Part shown: positions 18,517 through 27,712 of the stretch, one piece after another
Position numbering within the stretch: the first letter of the stretch is position 1
Layout of the letters: every line of letters begins with the position of its first letter
Source of the DNA: Catenulispora sp. GP43
Lineage (GTDB): Bacteria; Actinomycetota; Actinomycetes; Streptomycetales; Catenulisporaceae
Length of the DNA: 64,000 nt
NCBI RefSeq assembly: GCF_041260665.1
Contig: NZ_JBGCCT010000011.1
Location: 1-64,000 of the forward strand
Direction: 5' to 3'
Notes under the pieces: model-generated
What the model was told of the DNA's origin: nothing
Database searches by the model: none
The model's input: the letters and a program-made list of their open reading frames with translations, nothing else
Program-made: the position numbers and the translations under genes

Positions 18517-19149
18517 TCAGGACTCCTTGACCACGATGGACTCGACCGTGTTGGCCACGTGCTCGAAGGCGTCGGCGGCCGCCTCCAGCGCGTCCACGAC
18601 CTCCTTGAGCTTCATCACCGTCAGCGCGTCGTACTCCCCGGAGAACAGGTGCGCCAGCAGCTTGCGGTAGGACTGGTCGCCGGCGTTCTCCAGCCGGTTG
18701 ACCTCGATCCAGTAGTCCGACAGGTCCTTCATCCCGCGCAGCTTGCGCATCGCCTCGGCGGTCAGCTCCGCGGCCCGCACCAGCGTGTCCACCTGATCGG
18801 CGACCCCGGACGGCAGCGTCTGGATGCCGTAGAGGTTGACCAGGTCGACGGCCTCTTCCATCTCGTCCATGACGTCGTCGAGCTTGGAGGCCAGCGCGTA
18901 GATGTCCTCGCGGTCGAACGGGGTGATGAAGGAGGAGTTCAGGGTGTTGTAGATCTTGTGCGTGGTCTCGTCCGCGGCGTGCTCGGCGGCCCGCATCCGC
19001 TCGGCGATCTTGGCGCGCTCGGCCCCGGCGCCGGGCCCGGTGGCGCCGAGCAGTTCGGTGAGGATGCCGGCACCGATGACGAGATGGTCAGCCTGCTCGG
19101 CGAACAGGTCGTAGAAGCTGGTCTCCCTGGGGGTCAGACGCAGTTTCAC
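18517..19149 (-). CDS. DUF47/PhoU-like phosphate transport regulator
   Basis: A 210-residue all-helical protein beginning MKLRLTPRETSFYDLFAEQA, the usual start of the DUF47 (TIGR00153) family, which resembles PhoU. It contains FITPFDREDIYALASKLDDV, the family's central motif. DUF47 proteins are thought to modulate the PiT transporter encoded immediately downstream. I looked upstream for PHO boxes and saw no convincing tandem GTTCACC repeats. Confidence 0.92.
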   Translation of the reverse strand: MKLRLTPRETSFYDLFAEQADHLVIGAGILTELLGATGPGAGAERAKIAERMRAAEHAADETTHKIYNTLNSSFITPFDREDIYALASKLDDVMDEMEEAVDLVNLYGIQTLPSGVADQVDTLVRAAELTAEAMRKLRGMKDLSDYWIEVNRLENAGDQSYRKLLAHLFSGEYDALTVMKLKEVVDALEAAADAFEHVANTVESIVVKES

Positions 19150-19262
19150 TGGAAGTCTCCGGGTCTTCAGTTGCCGTTAATCCGGGCAGAGGCTGATTGT
19201 TCTGGCTTGTTCGCCGTAAGGATGCTAGGTGCTCAACCTACCCAGCGCACAACCGAGCCACT

Positions 19263-19624
19263 ACCGTGGCCGCTGCGGCCGAGCCTGTGTCCCGTTCTAT
19301 GACGATCTTCGCGCCCGCCGATGTGATTTTCGCCATCCTCGCCGGCCCCCGGCAGCACGTCCTGATAGACGGCTCGGGAACGGTGAAGGGAACGCTGTCG
19401 GCCCCGGACCGCCTGAGTCCGGGCGCGAAGTTCGGGATGCGCATGCAGATAAGGGCCTAGCCGGTCCGGGCACCGGACGACGCCGACCCGCGCCCCCGGA
19501 CCCTGGTCACCGAGACCTTCGACCCGCGAACCGCCTTCGCCCCCTGGGATTCCCCCGCCGCGACGCCCGGTCGATCGAGCAGACCCTGGAGCGGTTGCGG
19601 GCCGAGTCGCGGGTCGGAGACTGA
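19263..19624 (+). pseudogene. Decayed SRPBCC (polyketide-cyclase-like) gene
   Basis: Two SRPBCC fragments in different frames. The first reads IFAPADVIFAILAGPRQH and IDGSGTVKGTLSAPDRL, ending KFGMRMQ before a stop at 19458-19460; this matches the start of START/SRPBCC proteins with ADPRRHPEIDGSGTV-like openings. After a gap the DNA encodes LVTETFDPRTAFAPWD and then, after another frame change, RSIEQTLERLRAESRV, the usual C-terminal end of the family. About 40 central codons are missing. The gene is therefore a remnant with an internal deletion and at least two frameshifts. Confidence 0.75.
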
Positions 19625-19683
19625 CCGGCGCGGGGCTCCGCCCGCGAGAAGCCAGTTCCGGAAGAAGCCAGTTCCGGAAGAAG

Positions 19684-19899
19684 CTAGTTCCGGTCCCGCT
19701 TCGGATCGGCCGGCATCAGCCCGAGCGCCCGGTCGATGACCGCCCAGTCCAGGCGCTTCTCGCTGGCCGGGTGCTCGGCCACGACCTGGAGCAGGTCGCC
19801 GTACAGCCGGATCTCGTCGAGCGCCGAGTTGTCGTACACCGAGGGCAGCGCACCGTAGCGGCCGTACGCCGAACCAGAATCCTGCTGGTAGAGCGTCAT
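19684..19899 (-). CDS. Small conserved actinobacterial protein of unknown function
   Basis: A 71-residue product starting MTLYQQDSGSAYGRYG. The second half, LDEIRLYGDLLQVVAEHP followed by RLDWAVIDRALGL, resembles a short helical segment found in many small streptomycete proteins, but I cannot assign a function. A longer start at 19983 would add a Gly/Arg-rich stretch with no homology that I recognise. No strong ribosome-binding site is visible, so the start is uncertain. Confidence 0.55.
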   Translation of the reverse strand: MTLYQQDSGSAYGRYGALPSVYDNSALDEIRLYGDLLQVVAEHPASEKRLDWAVIDRALGLMPADPKRDRN

Positions 19900-19988
19900 G
19901 GCTGAATCACCGCCCGTCCTCACGACCCCTTGGTCCCCGACGGTCGAGCCTATTGGGTACCGGGGCCTGCGGGTATGGCCCAACAGGA

Positions 19989-20966
19989 CTATTTGTGGGC
20001 GCGGGTGGGGCTAGTCGGATGAGCCGAGGGGGTGGTGGCGCGGCGGCCGCGCGTGCTCGGCGCCCCGGACGGCGCGGCGGCCGGTGCGGCGGCGGGCACC
20101 ACGACCGTGACCGGGGTGCCGAAGCCGAACAGCTCGGTGGCCGAGGTGGCCTGGGTGAGGACCTTGGCACCGGGGACCGCCGCGTAGGAGAAGCTCGCGA
20201 CGAAGCGGCGCAGCCGACCCTCGGCGTCCAGGTACGCGTCGAACGGGATCTTGCCCTTGAAGACCTGGGCGGCGTTCTCGAGCGCCTCCTTCTCGGCTGC
20301 GGCGTTCGCCGCGGGGCCGCCGCCGTTCGCGACCGTGGCCGCCGCGGTCAGCGCGGTAGCGGCCTGGGCCAGGTCCAGCGTCCCCTGGTAGTGCGCCACC
20401 GGGACACCGCGGACGACCTCGTGGCCGACGTATTTCGCGCCCGGCTGGACACCGCCGAGCATGGCCAGGACCAACGCCGGGTCAGTGGCGCCGCCGGAGA
20501 TCATCTCGCCGTCGGAGGCCTTGGCGGTGGCGCCGCGCGACCAGGCCGAAGCCGGGACCGCGGCGGCCGTCGCGGTCGCCGCCACCGCGCTTCGGCGCGC
20601 GTACAGCGCGGAGGGCGTGACCACCTCGTTCAAGGCCGCCGTGGGAGCCGTCAGGTCGATGGCGCCGACCTGCTTGCCGAAGTCGAACAGGCCCGAGCCG
20701 TGCAGGGTCAGCGTCTGCGCGGGACTCGCGGGGGTCTTGCCCTGCGCGGGGACCGCCGGAGTGTCGACGGTGACCATGGTGTCGACCTGCGCCGTCCCGG
20801 CCAGCGCGGTAGCCCCGGCCGCCCCGGTGATCGCCGCGACCGGGGCCGCGTGCAGATCCACGGCGCTGGCGGAGGTGCCGGAGCCGACCATGCTCATCGC
20901 GCCGGCGGCGACGACGGCCAGGCCGCTGACCGAGGAGACCCCGATGGCGATACGGCGACGGTTCAC
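19989..20966 (-). CDS. Secreted LppX/LprG-like protein
   Basis: A 325-residue exported protein with an N-terminal signal (NRRRIAIGVSSVSGLAVVAAGAMSMV) but no lipobox cysteine. The mature part is Ala-rich and has segments typical of the LppX/LprAFG fold, such as GHEVVRGVPVAHYQGTLDL and IPFDAYLDAEGRLRRF, a fold that binds lipids in mycobacterial relatives. GTG at 20966 is chosen because AGGGGG lies 6 bases upstream; the ORF extends to another GTG at 21020. The C-terminus is Ala/Pro-rich. Lipid binding is an inference from fold resemblance only. Confidence 0.7.
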   Translation of the reverse strand: MNRRRIAIGVSSVSGLAVVAAGAMSMVGSGTSASAVDLHAAPVAAITGAAGATALAGTAQVDTMVTVDTPAVPAQGKTPASPAQTLTLHGSGLFDFGKQVGAIDLTAPTAALNEVVTPSALYARRSAVAATATAAAVPASAWSRGATAKASDGEMISGGATDPALVLAMLGGVQPGAKYVGHEVVRGVPVAHYQGTLDLAQAATALTAAATVANGGGPAANAAAEKEALENAAQVFKGKIPFDAYLDAEGRLRRFVASFSYAAVPGAKVLTQATSATELFGFGTPVTVVVPAAAPAAAPSGAPSTRGRRATTPSAHPTSPTRAHK

Positions 20967-21092
20967 GGCGACCCCCTGTGGGTTCGGACGGCGGGTTGTC
21001 CCGCTGCCAACGAGCCACACCGAGCGTGGTTACGTGATGACGCGTCGATACCACCGGATCGGACGATGGCGTGCTAATGCACGCCCCGGCGA

Positions 21093-21959
21093 TCAGACGC
21101 GCGCCGCATACTCCCGCAGCGCCTCGCCGGTCGCCTCGTCCGCCGGGAAGAACGTCTCCAGCTGCATGTCCGCGAGCGTCAGGTCGGCCGCGGAGCCGAA
21201 CACCGCGGTGCAGCTGAAGAAGGTCAGCACCTGTCCGTCCCGCCGGAAGCGGAACGGCAGCACCACGCCGGCGTACAGATCCGGCTCGGGCTCGGGATCC
21301 GGATGCGGGTAGGCCACGCATTCCTTGAGCAGCGCGGTCAGCTCCGGATCGCCGGAGGCCGCCGCGCGCCGGCTCAGCGCGCGCAGCAGCCGGTCGCGGG
21401 CCTCGCCGTGGTTGACCAGGTGCGGTGCGAGCCCTTCGGGATGCAGCGTGATCCGCACCGTGTTGCCGCCGTCGGCCAGCAGGTGCGGCGCGACCAGATC
21501 GGTGAAGATCCCGACGGTCTTGTTCGCCTCGATGATGTTGGAGTGCTGGTCGTGCATCAGCGCCGGGTACGGCAGGTGCCCGGTGAGGACCACGTCGATG
21601 GCCCGGCGCACCGCGGCCATCTCCGGGCTGGCCAGCGGCCGGGCCTTGAACTCCGGCGCGTAGCCGGCCGCGACGAGCAGCTTGTTCCGCTCCCGCAGCG
21701 GCACCTCGAGCTCGTCGGCCAGCCGCAGCACCATGTCCCGGCTGGGCTTGGCGCGGCCGGTCTCCATGAAGCTCAGGTGCCGGGTGGACACCCCGCTGGC
21801 CGAGGACAGGTCGAGCTGGCTGATGTTGCGGGTGCGGCGCCAGGCCCGCAGCATGGCGCCGAAGTCGGCGGTGGTGGCCGGAGGCTGCTTCTTGAGCTGG
21901 GCCGCGGTCGGGTCGGTCGTGACGGTGGTCCGGGGCGCGGCGATCGTCGCGGTGCTCAT
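21093..21959 (-). CDS. XRE-family regulator with MmyB-like ligand domain
   Basis: A 288-residue protein. The N-terminal helix-turn-helix reads LRAWRRTRNISQLDLSSAS then GVSTRHLSFMETGRAKPS. The C-terminal half (from VLTGHLPYPALMHDQHSNI) is the MmyB-like domain, related to PAS domains and thought to bind a fatty-acid-like ligand. Such regulators usually control a neighbouring oxidoreductase gene; here the flanking genes are a secreted protein and hemolysin III, both on the same strand, so no target is obvious. Confidence 0.9.
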   Translation of the reverse strand: MSTATIAAPRTTVTTDPTAAQLKKQPPATTADFGAMLRAWRRTRNISQLDLSSASGVSTRHLSFMETGRAKPSRDMVLRLADELEVPLRERNKLLVAAGYAPEFKARPLASPEMAAVRRAIDVVLTGHLPYPALMHDQHSNIIEANKTVGIFTDLVAPHLLADGGNTVRITLHPEGLAPHLVNHGEARDRLLRALSRRAAASGDPELTALLKECVAYPHPDPEPEPDLYAGVVLPFRFRRDGQVLTFFSCTAVFGSAADLTLADMQLETFFPADEATGEALREYAARV

Positions 21960-22083
21960 GGCCTCACGATACGAAAGGCGGCCCGACTGTTCGACCGGAA
22001 AAGACCGGGCGGCCCGTCCGCCGCCGGCCGGCCGACTGAAAGCGTGTCCTTATATAAGGACACGACGGCAGTTCCGCGCCGGG

Positions 22084-22746
22084 CTACATCGCCGCCATCG
22101 ACACCCCGATGAAGTGCAGCGAGAACGCCGCGATGGTCAGCGTGTGGAACACCTCGTGGAAGCCGAACCAGCGCGGCGAGAGGTCCGGGCGCTTCGTGCC
22201 GTAGACCAGCGCGCCCACCGAGTAGAGCACCCCGCCGACCACCATCATGAGCAGGATCGCCACGCCGCCGGAGTGCAGGAACTGGGGCAGGAAGAACACC
22301 GCGGCCCAGCCCAGCGCCACGTAGCACGGGGTGTAGATCCAGCGCGGCGCCCCGAGCCAGAAGATCCGGAAGGCGATGCCCACCAGGGCGCCGATCCAGA
22401 CGGTGTACAGCAGCGCGCGCTCGGCGCTCCCGTGCAGCAGGAGCACCGTGAACGGGGTGTAGGTGCCGGCGATGATCAGGAAGATGTTGGCGTGGTCCAG
22501 GCGGCGCAGGATCGCCTCGCCGCGCGGGCCCCAGGTGCGCCGGTGGTACAGCGCCGAGGTGCCGAACAGCATGACGGCGGAGAAGGCGAACACGGTGGAG
22601 GCGACCCGCGCCCGACCGTTGTCCGCCAGTGCGATCAGCACGATCCCGCCCGCCAGGGCCAGGGGCGCGGCGCACAGGTGCAGCCAGCCGCGCAGCTTGG
22701 GCTTCATCGGGGTGACGGCGGTCGATACGGCATCCACAAGCGGCAT
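22084..22746 (-). CDS. Hemolysin III family (PAQR-like) membrane protein
   Basis: A 220-residue seven-helix membrane protein of the YqfA/hemolysin III group. Signatures include FGTSALYHRRTWGPRG, LDHANIFLIIAGTYTPF and, near the C-terminus, FGFHEVFHTLTIAAFSLHF. The conserved His and Asp residues (SxxxH, H-x3-H) bind zinc in PAQR relatives, which may act as hydrolases. The physiological role in bacteria is unclear. Starts at 22746 or 22707 are both possible; neither has a clear ribosome site. Confidence 0.9.
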   Translation of the reverse strand: MPLVDAVSTAVTPMKPKLRGWLHLCAAPLALAGGIVLIALADNGRARVASTVFAFSAVMLFGTSALYHRRTWGPRGEAILRRLDHANIFLIIAGTYTPFTVLLLHGSAERALLYTVWIGALVGIAFRIFWLGAPRWIYTPCYVALGWAAVFFLPQFLHSGGVAILLMMVVGGVLYSVGALVYGTKRPDLSPRWFGFHEVFHTLTIAAFSLHFIGVSMAAM

Positions 22747-22984
22747 AACCGGAGGGTAACTTACGGAAGCGTAACTTCGATAGGGCCGGTAGCCCTACAG
22801 CGCCGAAACAGTCGGGAAACCGTCAAAAGCGGGACACCATGTCGAACCGACTGTGACGAACTAGCCATCGCCGACTATCCACCATGTGGACTGCGCTGGG
22901 TACACTCCGAAATACCCTCATACATCGACCGGGGCCGCCCACCAGTGCGGATGGGAAGCGACCTCGGTGCCTTAGGAGCGCGCC

Positions 22985-24838
22985 ATGACTGACGTGTCCA
23001 CAAAAACCGTGCCCGCGAACAGCCCCGCGGCCATACCGGGGCTGGACGACGCCCCGACGGGCCACGCGGCCCTGAAGGCCTGGGTCGCCGAGATCGCGCA
23101 GCTCACCCAGCCCGACCGGGTCGTGTGGTGCGACGGCTCGGACGCCGAGTGGGACCGCCTGACCTCCCTGCTGGTCGAGCAGGGCACCTTCACCCGGCTG
23201 AACGAGGCCAAGCGCCCGAACAGCTTCTACGCCAAGTCCGACCCGAGCGACGTCGCCCGCGTGGAGGGCCGGACCTTCATCTGCTCCGAGAACGAGTCGG
23301 ACGCCGGCCCCACCAACAACTGGATGGCCCCGGCCGAGATGAAGGGCATCCTCGGCGGGCTGTTCGCCGGCAGCATGCGCGGCCGCACGATGTACGTCGT
23401 GCCGTTCTCGATGGGCCCGATCGGCTCGCCGCTGTCGGCGATCGGCGTGGAGCTGACCGACTCCCCGTACGTGGTGGTCTCGATGCGCGTGATGACCCGG
23501 ATGGGTCAGAAGGTGCTGGAGGAACTCGGCACGGACGGCGAGTTCGTCAGGGCCGCGCACACCGTCGGCGCCCCGCTGGAGGCCGGCCAGGCCGACGTGC
23601 CGTGGCCGTGCAACGCCACGAAGTACATCACCCACTTCCCGGAGACCCGCGAGATCTGGTCCTACGGGTCGGGCTACGGCGGCAACGCGCTGCTGGGCAA
23701 GAAGTGCTACGCGCTGCGCATCGCCTCGGTGATGGCCCGCGACGAGGGCTGGCTGGCCGAGCACATGCTGATCCTGAAGCTGACCCCGCCCAGCGGCGAG
23801 GCGAAGTACGTGGCCGCGGCGTTCCCGAGCGCCTGCGGCAAGACCAACCTGGCGATGCTCACGCCGACCATCCCGGGCTGGAAGGTCGAGACCGTCGGCG
23901 ACGACATCGCCTGGATGCGCTTCGGCCAGGACGGCCGGCTGTACGCCATCAACCCGGAGGCCGGCTTCTTCGGCGTCGCCCCGGGCACCGGCCGCGAGAC
24001 CAACGCCAACGCCATCGACACCCTCTACGCGAACTCGGTGTTCACCAACGTCGCGCTCACCGACGACGGCGACGTGTGGTGGGAGGGCATGACCGAGGAG
24101 AAGCCGGCGCACCTGACCGACTGGAAGGGCCGCGACTGGACCCCGGACAGCGACGAGCCGGCCGCGCACCCGAACGCCCGGTTCTGCGTCCCGGCCGCGC
24201 AGTGCCCGACCATCGCCGAGGAGTGGGAGGACACCAAGGGCGTCCCGATCTCGGCGATCCTGTTCGGCGGCCGCCGCGCGACCGCGGTCCCGCTGGTCAC
24301 CGAGTCGTTCTCCTGGCAGCACGGCGTCTTCCTGGGCGCGAACGTGGCCAGCGAGAAGACCGCGGCGGCCGAGGGCACGGCCGGCGAGCTGCGCCACGAC
24401 CCGTTCGCCATGCTGCCGTTCTGCGGCTACAACATGGGCGACTACTTCGGCCACTGGCTGCGCATCGGCGAGAAGACCGAGGCCGACAAGCTGCCGAAGA
24501 TCTACTACGTCAACTGGTTCCGCAAGGGCGAGGGCGGCAAGTTCCTGTGGCCGGGCTTCGGCGAGAACTCGCGCGTCCTGAAGTGGATCGTGGACCGTCT
24601 GGACGGCGCGGCCGAGGGCGTCCAGACGCCGATCGGCGTGCTGCCGACCAAGGACGCGCTGGACCTGGACGGCCTGGAGCTGTCCGAGGCGGACCTGGAC
24701 GTGCTGCTGAGCGTCGACAAGGACGTCTGGAAGCGCGAGGCGGCGCAGATCCCGGCGCACTTCGACCGGTTCGGCGACCACCTGCCGGCCGAGCTGACCG
24801 CCGAGTACGAGGCCCTGCTCTCCCGGCTCGACAGCTAG
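22985..24838 (+). CDS. pckG: Phosphoenolpyruvate carboxykinase (GTP)
   Basis: A 617-residue enzyme converting oxaloacetate and GTP to PEP, GDP and CO2, the entry step of gluconeogenesis. The hyperreactive-cysteine P-loop [13 protein letters not shown] lies near residue 280, metal-binding Asp in GDDIAWM and the substrate-loop [18 protein letters not shown] are present. Length matches the actinobacterial GTP-type enzyme. AGGAG sits 6 bases before the ATG. Confidence 0.97.
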   Translation: MTDVSTKTVPANSPAAIPGLDDAPTGHAALKAWVAEIAQLTQPDRVVWCDGSDAEWDRLTSLLVEQGTFTRLNEAKRPNSFYAKSDPSDVARVEGRTFICSENESDAGPTNNWMAPAEMKGILGGLFAGSMRGRTMYVVPFSMGPIGSPLSAIGVELTDSPYVVVSMRVMTRMGQKVLEELGTDGEFVRAAHTVGAPLEAGQADVPWPCNATKYITHFPETREIWSYGSGYGGNALLGKKCYALRIASVMARDEGWLAEHMLILKLTPPSGEAKYVAAAFPSACGKTNLAMLTPTIPGWKVETVGDDIAWMRFGQDGRLYAINPEAGFFGVAPGTGRETNANAIDTLYANSVFTNVALTDDGDVWWEGMTEEKPAHLTDWKGRDWTPDSDEPAAHPNARFCVPAAQCPTIAEEWEDTKGVPISAILFGGRRATAVPLVTESFSWQHGVFLGANVASEKTAAAEGTAGELRHDPFAMLPFCGYNMGDYFGHWLRIGEKTEADKLPKIYYVNWFRKGEGGKFLWPGFGENSRVLKWIVDRLDGAAEGVQTPIGVLPTKDALDLDGLELSEADLDVLLSVDKDVWKREAAQIPAHFDRFGDHLPAELTAEYEALLSRLDS

Positions 24839-24881
24839 GCGCGCCCGGCGCCGTCCGCGCGCCGTGTGACCTCGATCACCA

Positions 24882-24920
24882 CCGTCAGGCCCGTTCCCGC
24901 ACTGGGGACGGGCCTGACGG
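24882..24920 (+). terminator. Terminator after pckG
   Basis: Perfect 13-bp stem, CCGTCAGGCCCGT at 24882-24894 and its complement at 24908-24920, around a 13-nt loop in which three further C-G pairs can form. Confidence 0.75.
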
Positions 24921-25094
24921 CCGTCAAGGCGCCCCCGGCGTTCTTCACGAAACCCGCACCCCAAGGTTTGCTGAAGGCCGTGTCGAGACCCCGTGGGACT
25001 CCGATAGCCTCGATGGGTCCTCCCTTGACGCCCCTGTCCCCCGGTCGCTTCACCGAACCGAGGATTTCCAGAAGCACCAGAAAGGCGCCGTGCT

Positions 25095-25874
25095 GTGAGC
25101 CTGCGTGACCTCGCCTACAGCCTGTACGAACGGCGCTTGGCGGCTCGCCTGCACAGCGACGTCCAGCGCGGCAAGAAGACCTTCCCGCGCCACATCGGCG
25201 TCATCATGGACGGCAACCGCCGCTGGGCCAAGCAGATGGGCGAGCAGATCGCCACCGGCCACCAGCGCGGGGCGGACAAGATCCACGAGGTCCTGGCCTG
25301 GGCCGAGGAGGCCGGCGTCGAGACCGTCACGCTGTGGCTGTTCTCCACCGACAACTTCAACCGGCCGCCCGAGGAGCTCACCGACCTGCTGCGGATCATC
25401 GAGGGCTCGGTGCGCTCGCTGGCTGACACCGGCCGCTGGCGGGTCCACCCGCTGGGCGCGCTGGACCTGCTGCCGGCCGACTTCGCCCGGCACCTGAAGG
25501 AGATCGAGGAGCAGACCCGGGACAACCCGGGGATCCAGGTGAACGTCGCCATCGGCTACGGCGGCCGCCGCGAGATCGCCGACGCGGTGCGCTCGCTGCT
25601 GGCCGACGCTGCGGCCCGCGGCACCTCCATCGAGGACCTGGTGCAGATGCTCGATGTGGAGCACATCACGGAGCACCTGTACACACAGGGGCAGCAGGAC
25701 CCGGACCTGATCATAAGGACGTCCGGGGAGCAGCGGCTCAGCGGTTTCATGTTGTGGCAGAGCGCGCACAGCGAGTTCTACTTCTGCGAGGCCTACTGGC
25801 CGGCGTTCCGCAAGGTCGACTTCCTGCGGGCATTGCGCGACTACGCCAACCGCCACCGCCGTTACGGCACATAG
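25095..25874 (+). CDS. cis-Prenyl transferase (UppS/Z-FPP synthase family)
   Basis: A 259-residue isoprenyl transferase. The pyrophosphate-binding motif HIGVIMDGNRRWA is at residues 32-44 with catalytic Asp39, and the family signature DLIIRTSGEQRLSGFMLWQ is near the C-terminus. These enzymes add isopentenyl units in cis to make undecaprenyl or shorter polyprenyl diphosphates for cell-wall carriers. Actinobacteria often have two, and this one, next to a PIN-PhoH gene, is the type that in mycobacteria makes the short Z-farnesyl product, so the product length is uncertain. GTG start at 25095; AAAGG is somewhat far upstream. Confidence 0.9.
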   Translation: MSLRDLAYSLYERRLAARLHSDVQRGKKTFPRHIGVIMDGNRRWAKQMGEQIATGHQRGADKIHEVLAWAEEAGVETVTLWLFSTDNFNRPPEELTDLLRIIEGSVRSLADTGRWRVHPLGALDLLPADFARHLKEIEEQTRDNPGIQVNVAIGYGGRREIADAVRSLLADAAARGTSIEDLVQMLDVEHITEHLYTQGQQDPDLIIRTSGEQRLSGFMLWQSAHSEFYFCEAYWPAFRKVDFLRALRDYANRHRRYGT

Positions 25875-26082
25875 TCTTCCGCCCTCTGGCGCAGGCCCGC
25901 GCGCATTCTGTTACGTTCTGTTATCACTACAGGTCAGAACCGTGACAAGACCCGGGTCCGCGTTTAGCCCCAACAGGTGACGGGAACTTTCCAGACGTGC
26001 CGGTGGAGCAAGGTCGACTCACACAGATGGCTGTGACGGGTCTGCTCCCCGGCATTTGTCGCTTCTGGGGAGACAGACAACA

Positions 26083-27417
26083 GTGGCAGCTACCCCTCGC
26101 CGCCGCGCCTCCAGCAAGGCCCGGCGCCGCACCTACGTCCTCGACACCAGCGTCCTGCTCGCCGACCCGTCGGCGCTGACCAGGTTCGCCGAACACGAGG
26201 TCGTCGTCCCGATCGTGGTCGTGACTGAGCTGGAGGGCAAACGGCACCACCCCGAGCTCGGCTACTTCGCCCGCAACGCGTTGCGGATCCTGGACGAGAT
26301 GCGGGTCGTCCACGGGCGTCTCGACGCCCCGATCCCCGTCGGCGAGACCGGCGGAACCCTGCGTGTGGAGCTCAACCACACCGATCCCGAAGGTCTGCCG
26401 CCGGGCTTCCGCCTCGGCGACAACGACTCGCGCATCCTGGCCGTGGCCTGCAACCTGCGGGCCGAGGGCCAGGACGTGACGCTGGTCAGCAAGGACCTGC
26501 CGATGCGGGTCAAGGCCAGCGCCGTGGGGCTGCCCGCGGAGGAGTACCGCGCGGAGATCGCCCTGGAGGCCGCGTCCGGCTGGACCGGCATGACCGAGGT
26601 CGAGATCGCCGCGGACTCCGTGGACGAGCTGTTCTCCTCGGGCTCGGTCGACGTCCCCGAGGCCGCGGGACTGCCCTGCCACACCGGGCTGGTGCTGCTC
26701 TCCGAGCGCGGCAAGGCCCTCGGGCGCGTCACCGCGGACAAGAAGGTCCGCCTGGTGCGCGGCGACCGTGACGTCTTCGGACTGCACGGCCGCTCGGCCG
26801 AACAGCGCGTGGCGCTGGATCTGCTGCTGGATCCGGACATCGGCATCGTCTCCTTGGGCGGGCGGGCCGGCACCGGCAAGTCCGCGCTGGCGCTGTGCGC
26901 CGGCCTGGAATCGGTGATGGAGCGCCGTCTGCACCGCAAGGTCGTGGTGTTCCGGCCGTTATACGCGGTCGGCGGCCAGGAACTCGGCTATCTGCCCGGT
27001 ACCGAGAACGAGAAGATGTCGCCCTGGGGCCAGGCGGTGTTCGACACCCTGTCGGCCCTGACCTCACAGGCCGTCATCGACGAGGTGGTGGACCGGGGAA
27101 TGCTGGAAGTGCTCCCGCTCACCCACATCCGCGGCCGTTCCCTGCACGACTCATTCGTCATCGTCGACGAAGCGCAATCGCTCGAGCGCAATGTGCTACT
27201 GACCGTTCTGTCCCGAATCGGGACCGGTTCGCGCGTTGTTCTCACCCACGACGTCGCGCAGCGTGACAATCTGCGTGTGGGGCGTTACGACGGCATCGTC
27301 TCCGTGGTGGAAAAGCTGAAGGGACACCCCCTTTTCGCCCATGTAACTCTCAGCAGGAGCGAAAGATCCCCTATCGCCGCTTTGGTGACAGAGTTGCTGG
27401 AGGAACTGGCGGTTTAA
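26083..27417 (+). CDS. PIN-PhoH family ATPase/RNase
   Basis: A 444-residue protein fusing an N-terminal PIN nuclease domain ([17 protein letters not shown], with later acidic residues in [14 protein letters not shown] and [11 protein letters not shown]) to a C-terminal PhoH ATPase. Walker A is [13 protein letters not shown] near residue 260 and Walker B is [10 protein letters not shown]. PhoH2-type fusions act as RNA helicase/RNases in mycobacteria. GTG at 26083 is preferred, with GGGGAG 10 bases upstream; the ORF begins at a TTG at 26056. The 208-base gap upstream has a doubled TTCTGTTA near 25908-25925. Confidence 0.92.
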   Translation: MAATPRRRASSKARRRTYVLDTSVLLADPSALTRFAEHEVVVPIVVVTELEGKRHHPELGYFARNALRILDEMRVVHGRLDAPIPVGETGGTLRVELNHTDPEGLPPGFRLGDNDSRILAVACNLRAEGQDVTLVSKDLPMRVKASAVGLPAEEYRAEIALEAASGWTGMTEVEIAADSVDELFSSGSVDVPEAAGLPCHTGLVLLSERGKALGRVTADKKVRLVRGDRDVFGLHGRSAEQRVALDLLLDPDIGIVSLGGRAGTGKSALALCAGLESVMERRLHRKVVVFRPLYAVGGQELGYLPGTENEKMSPWGQAVFDTLSALTSQAVIDEVVDRGMLEVLPLTHIRGRSLHDSFVIVDEAQSLERNVLLTVLSRIGTGSRVVLTHDVAQRDNLRVGRYDGIVSVVEKLKGHPLFAHVTLSRSERSPIAALVTELLEELAV

Positions 27418-27500
27418 CTGCGGACCCCCCTCGTGCAGGGGATATCACGCTGCGTTCACTGTGACGCAGGACACGCACTATTGAGTTGAAAAGGGACCAA

Positions 27501-27565
27501 AGGCCCTGCATCGTCGAATGCGTAAGACCCCGCGTCTGGCAATCGCATTCGACGATCCAGGGCCT
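27501..27565 (+). terminator. Long hairpin between phoH and the first transglycosylase gene
   Basis: A 22-bp inverted repeat (27501-27522 with 27544-27565) with a single C-C mismatch and a 21-nt loop that itself holds AGAC/GTCT. It could end the phoH transcript or form the first part of the downstream leader RNA. The stem sequence TGCATCGTCG (27507-27516) recurs at 27641-27650 inside the leader, so an alternative pairing with CGACGAT (27550-27556) is possible. Confidence 0.7.
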
Positions 27566-27606
27566 AACGGCCGCCGGCGCCGAAAGTGAGAACAGGGAGT
27601 TTTCCC

Positions 27607-27707
27607 GGCTCGACTTTCGCTCTCGACTGCAATGAGTTATTGCATCGTCGCTGCCTGTGAACAGGCAGTGAGTCGAGCCGCAGCGGGGTGAACCCACTTC
27701 GGAAGGC
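27607..27707 (+). promoter_or_regulatory. Structured 5' leader of the first transglycosylase-like gene
   Basis: A closing stem pairs GGCTCGACT (27607-27615) with AGTCGAGCC (27671-27679). It encloses two perfect hairpins, TGCAAT/ATTGCA (27628-27644) and CTGCCTGT/ACAGGCAG (27651-27668), giving a three-way-junction shape. Downstream comes GGGGTGAACCC (27685-27695) and then the GGAAGG ribosome site. The first and last blocks recur before the next transglycosylase gene. The c-di-AMP (ydaO) riboswitch often sits before such genes in actinobacteria, but its GTCAGCTAAC-like core was not found here. Confidence 0.5.
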
Positions 27708-27712
27708 TCCCT

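Noticed and set aside
19150-19262. PHO box before the DUF47-PiT operon
   Set aside because: A GTTCGCC occurs near 19206, but no pair of 11-bp direct repeats resembling GTTCACC was seen.
24865-24880. Second CRP-like match TGTGA-N6-TCACC
   Set aside because: It abuts the pckG terminator and is over 200 bp before the next gene. Such one-mismatch palindromes are expected by chance a few times in 64 kb.
27586-27712. Classical c-di-AMP (ydaO) riboswitch before the transglycosylase gene
   Set aside because: GGGGTGA(A) is similar, but the GTCAGCTAAC-like core and the two-fold symmetric layout could not be found by eye, so I describe it only as a structured leader.
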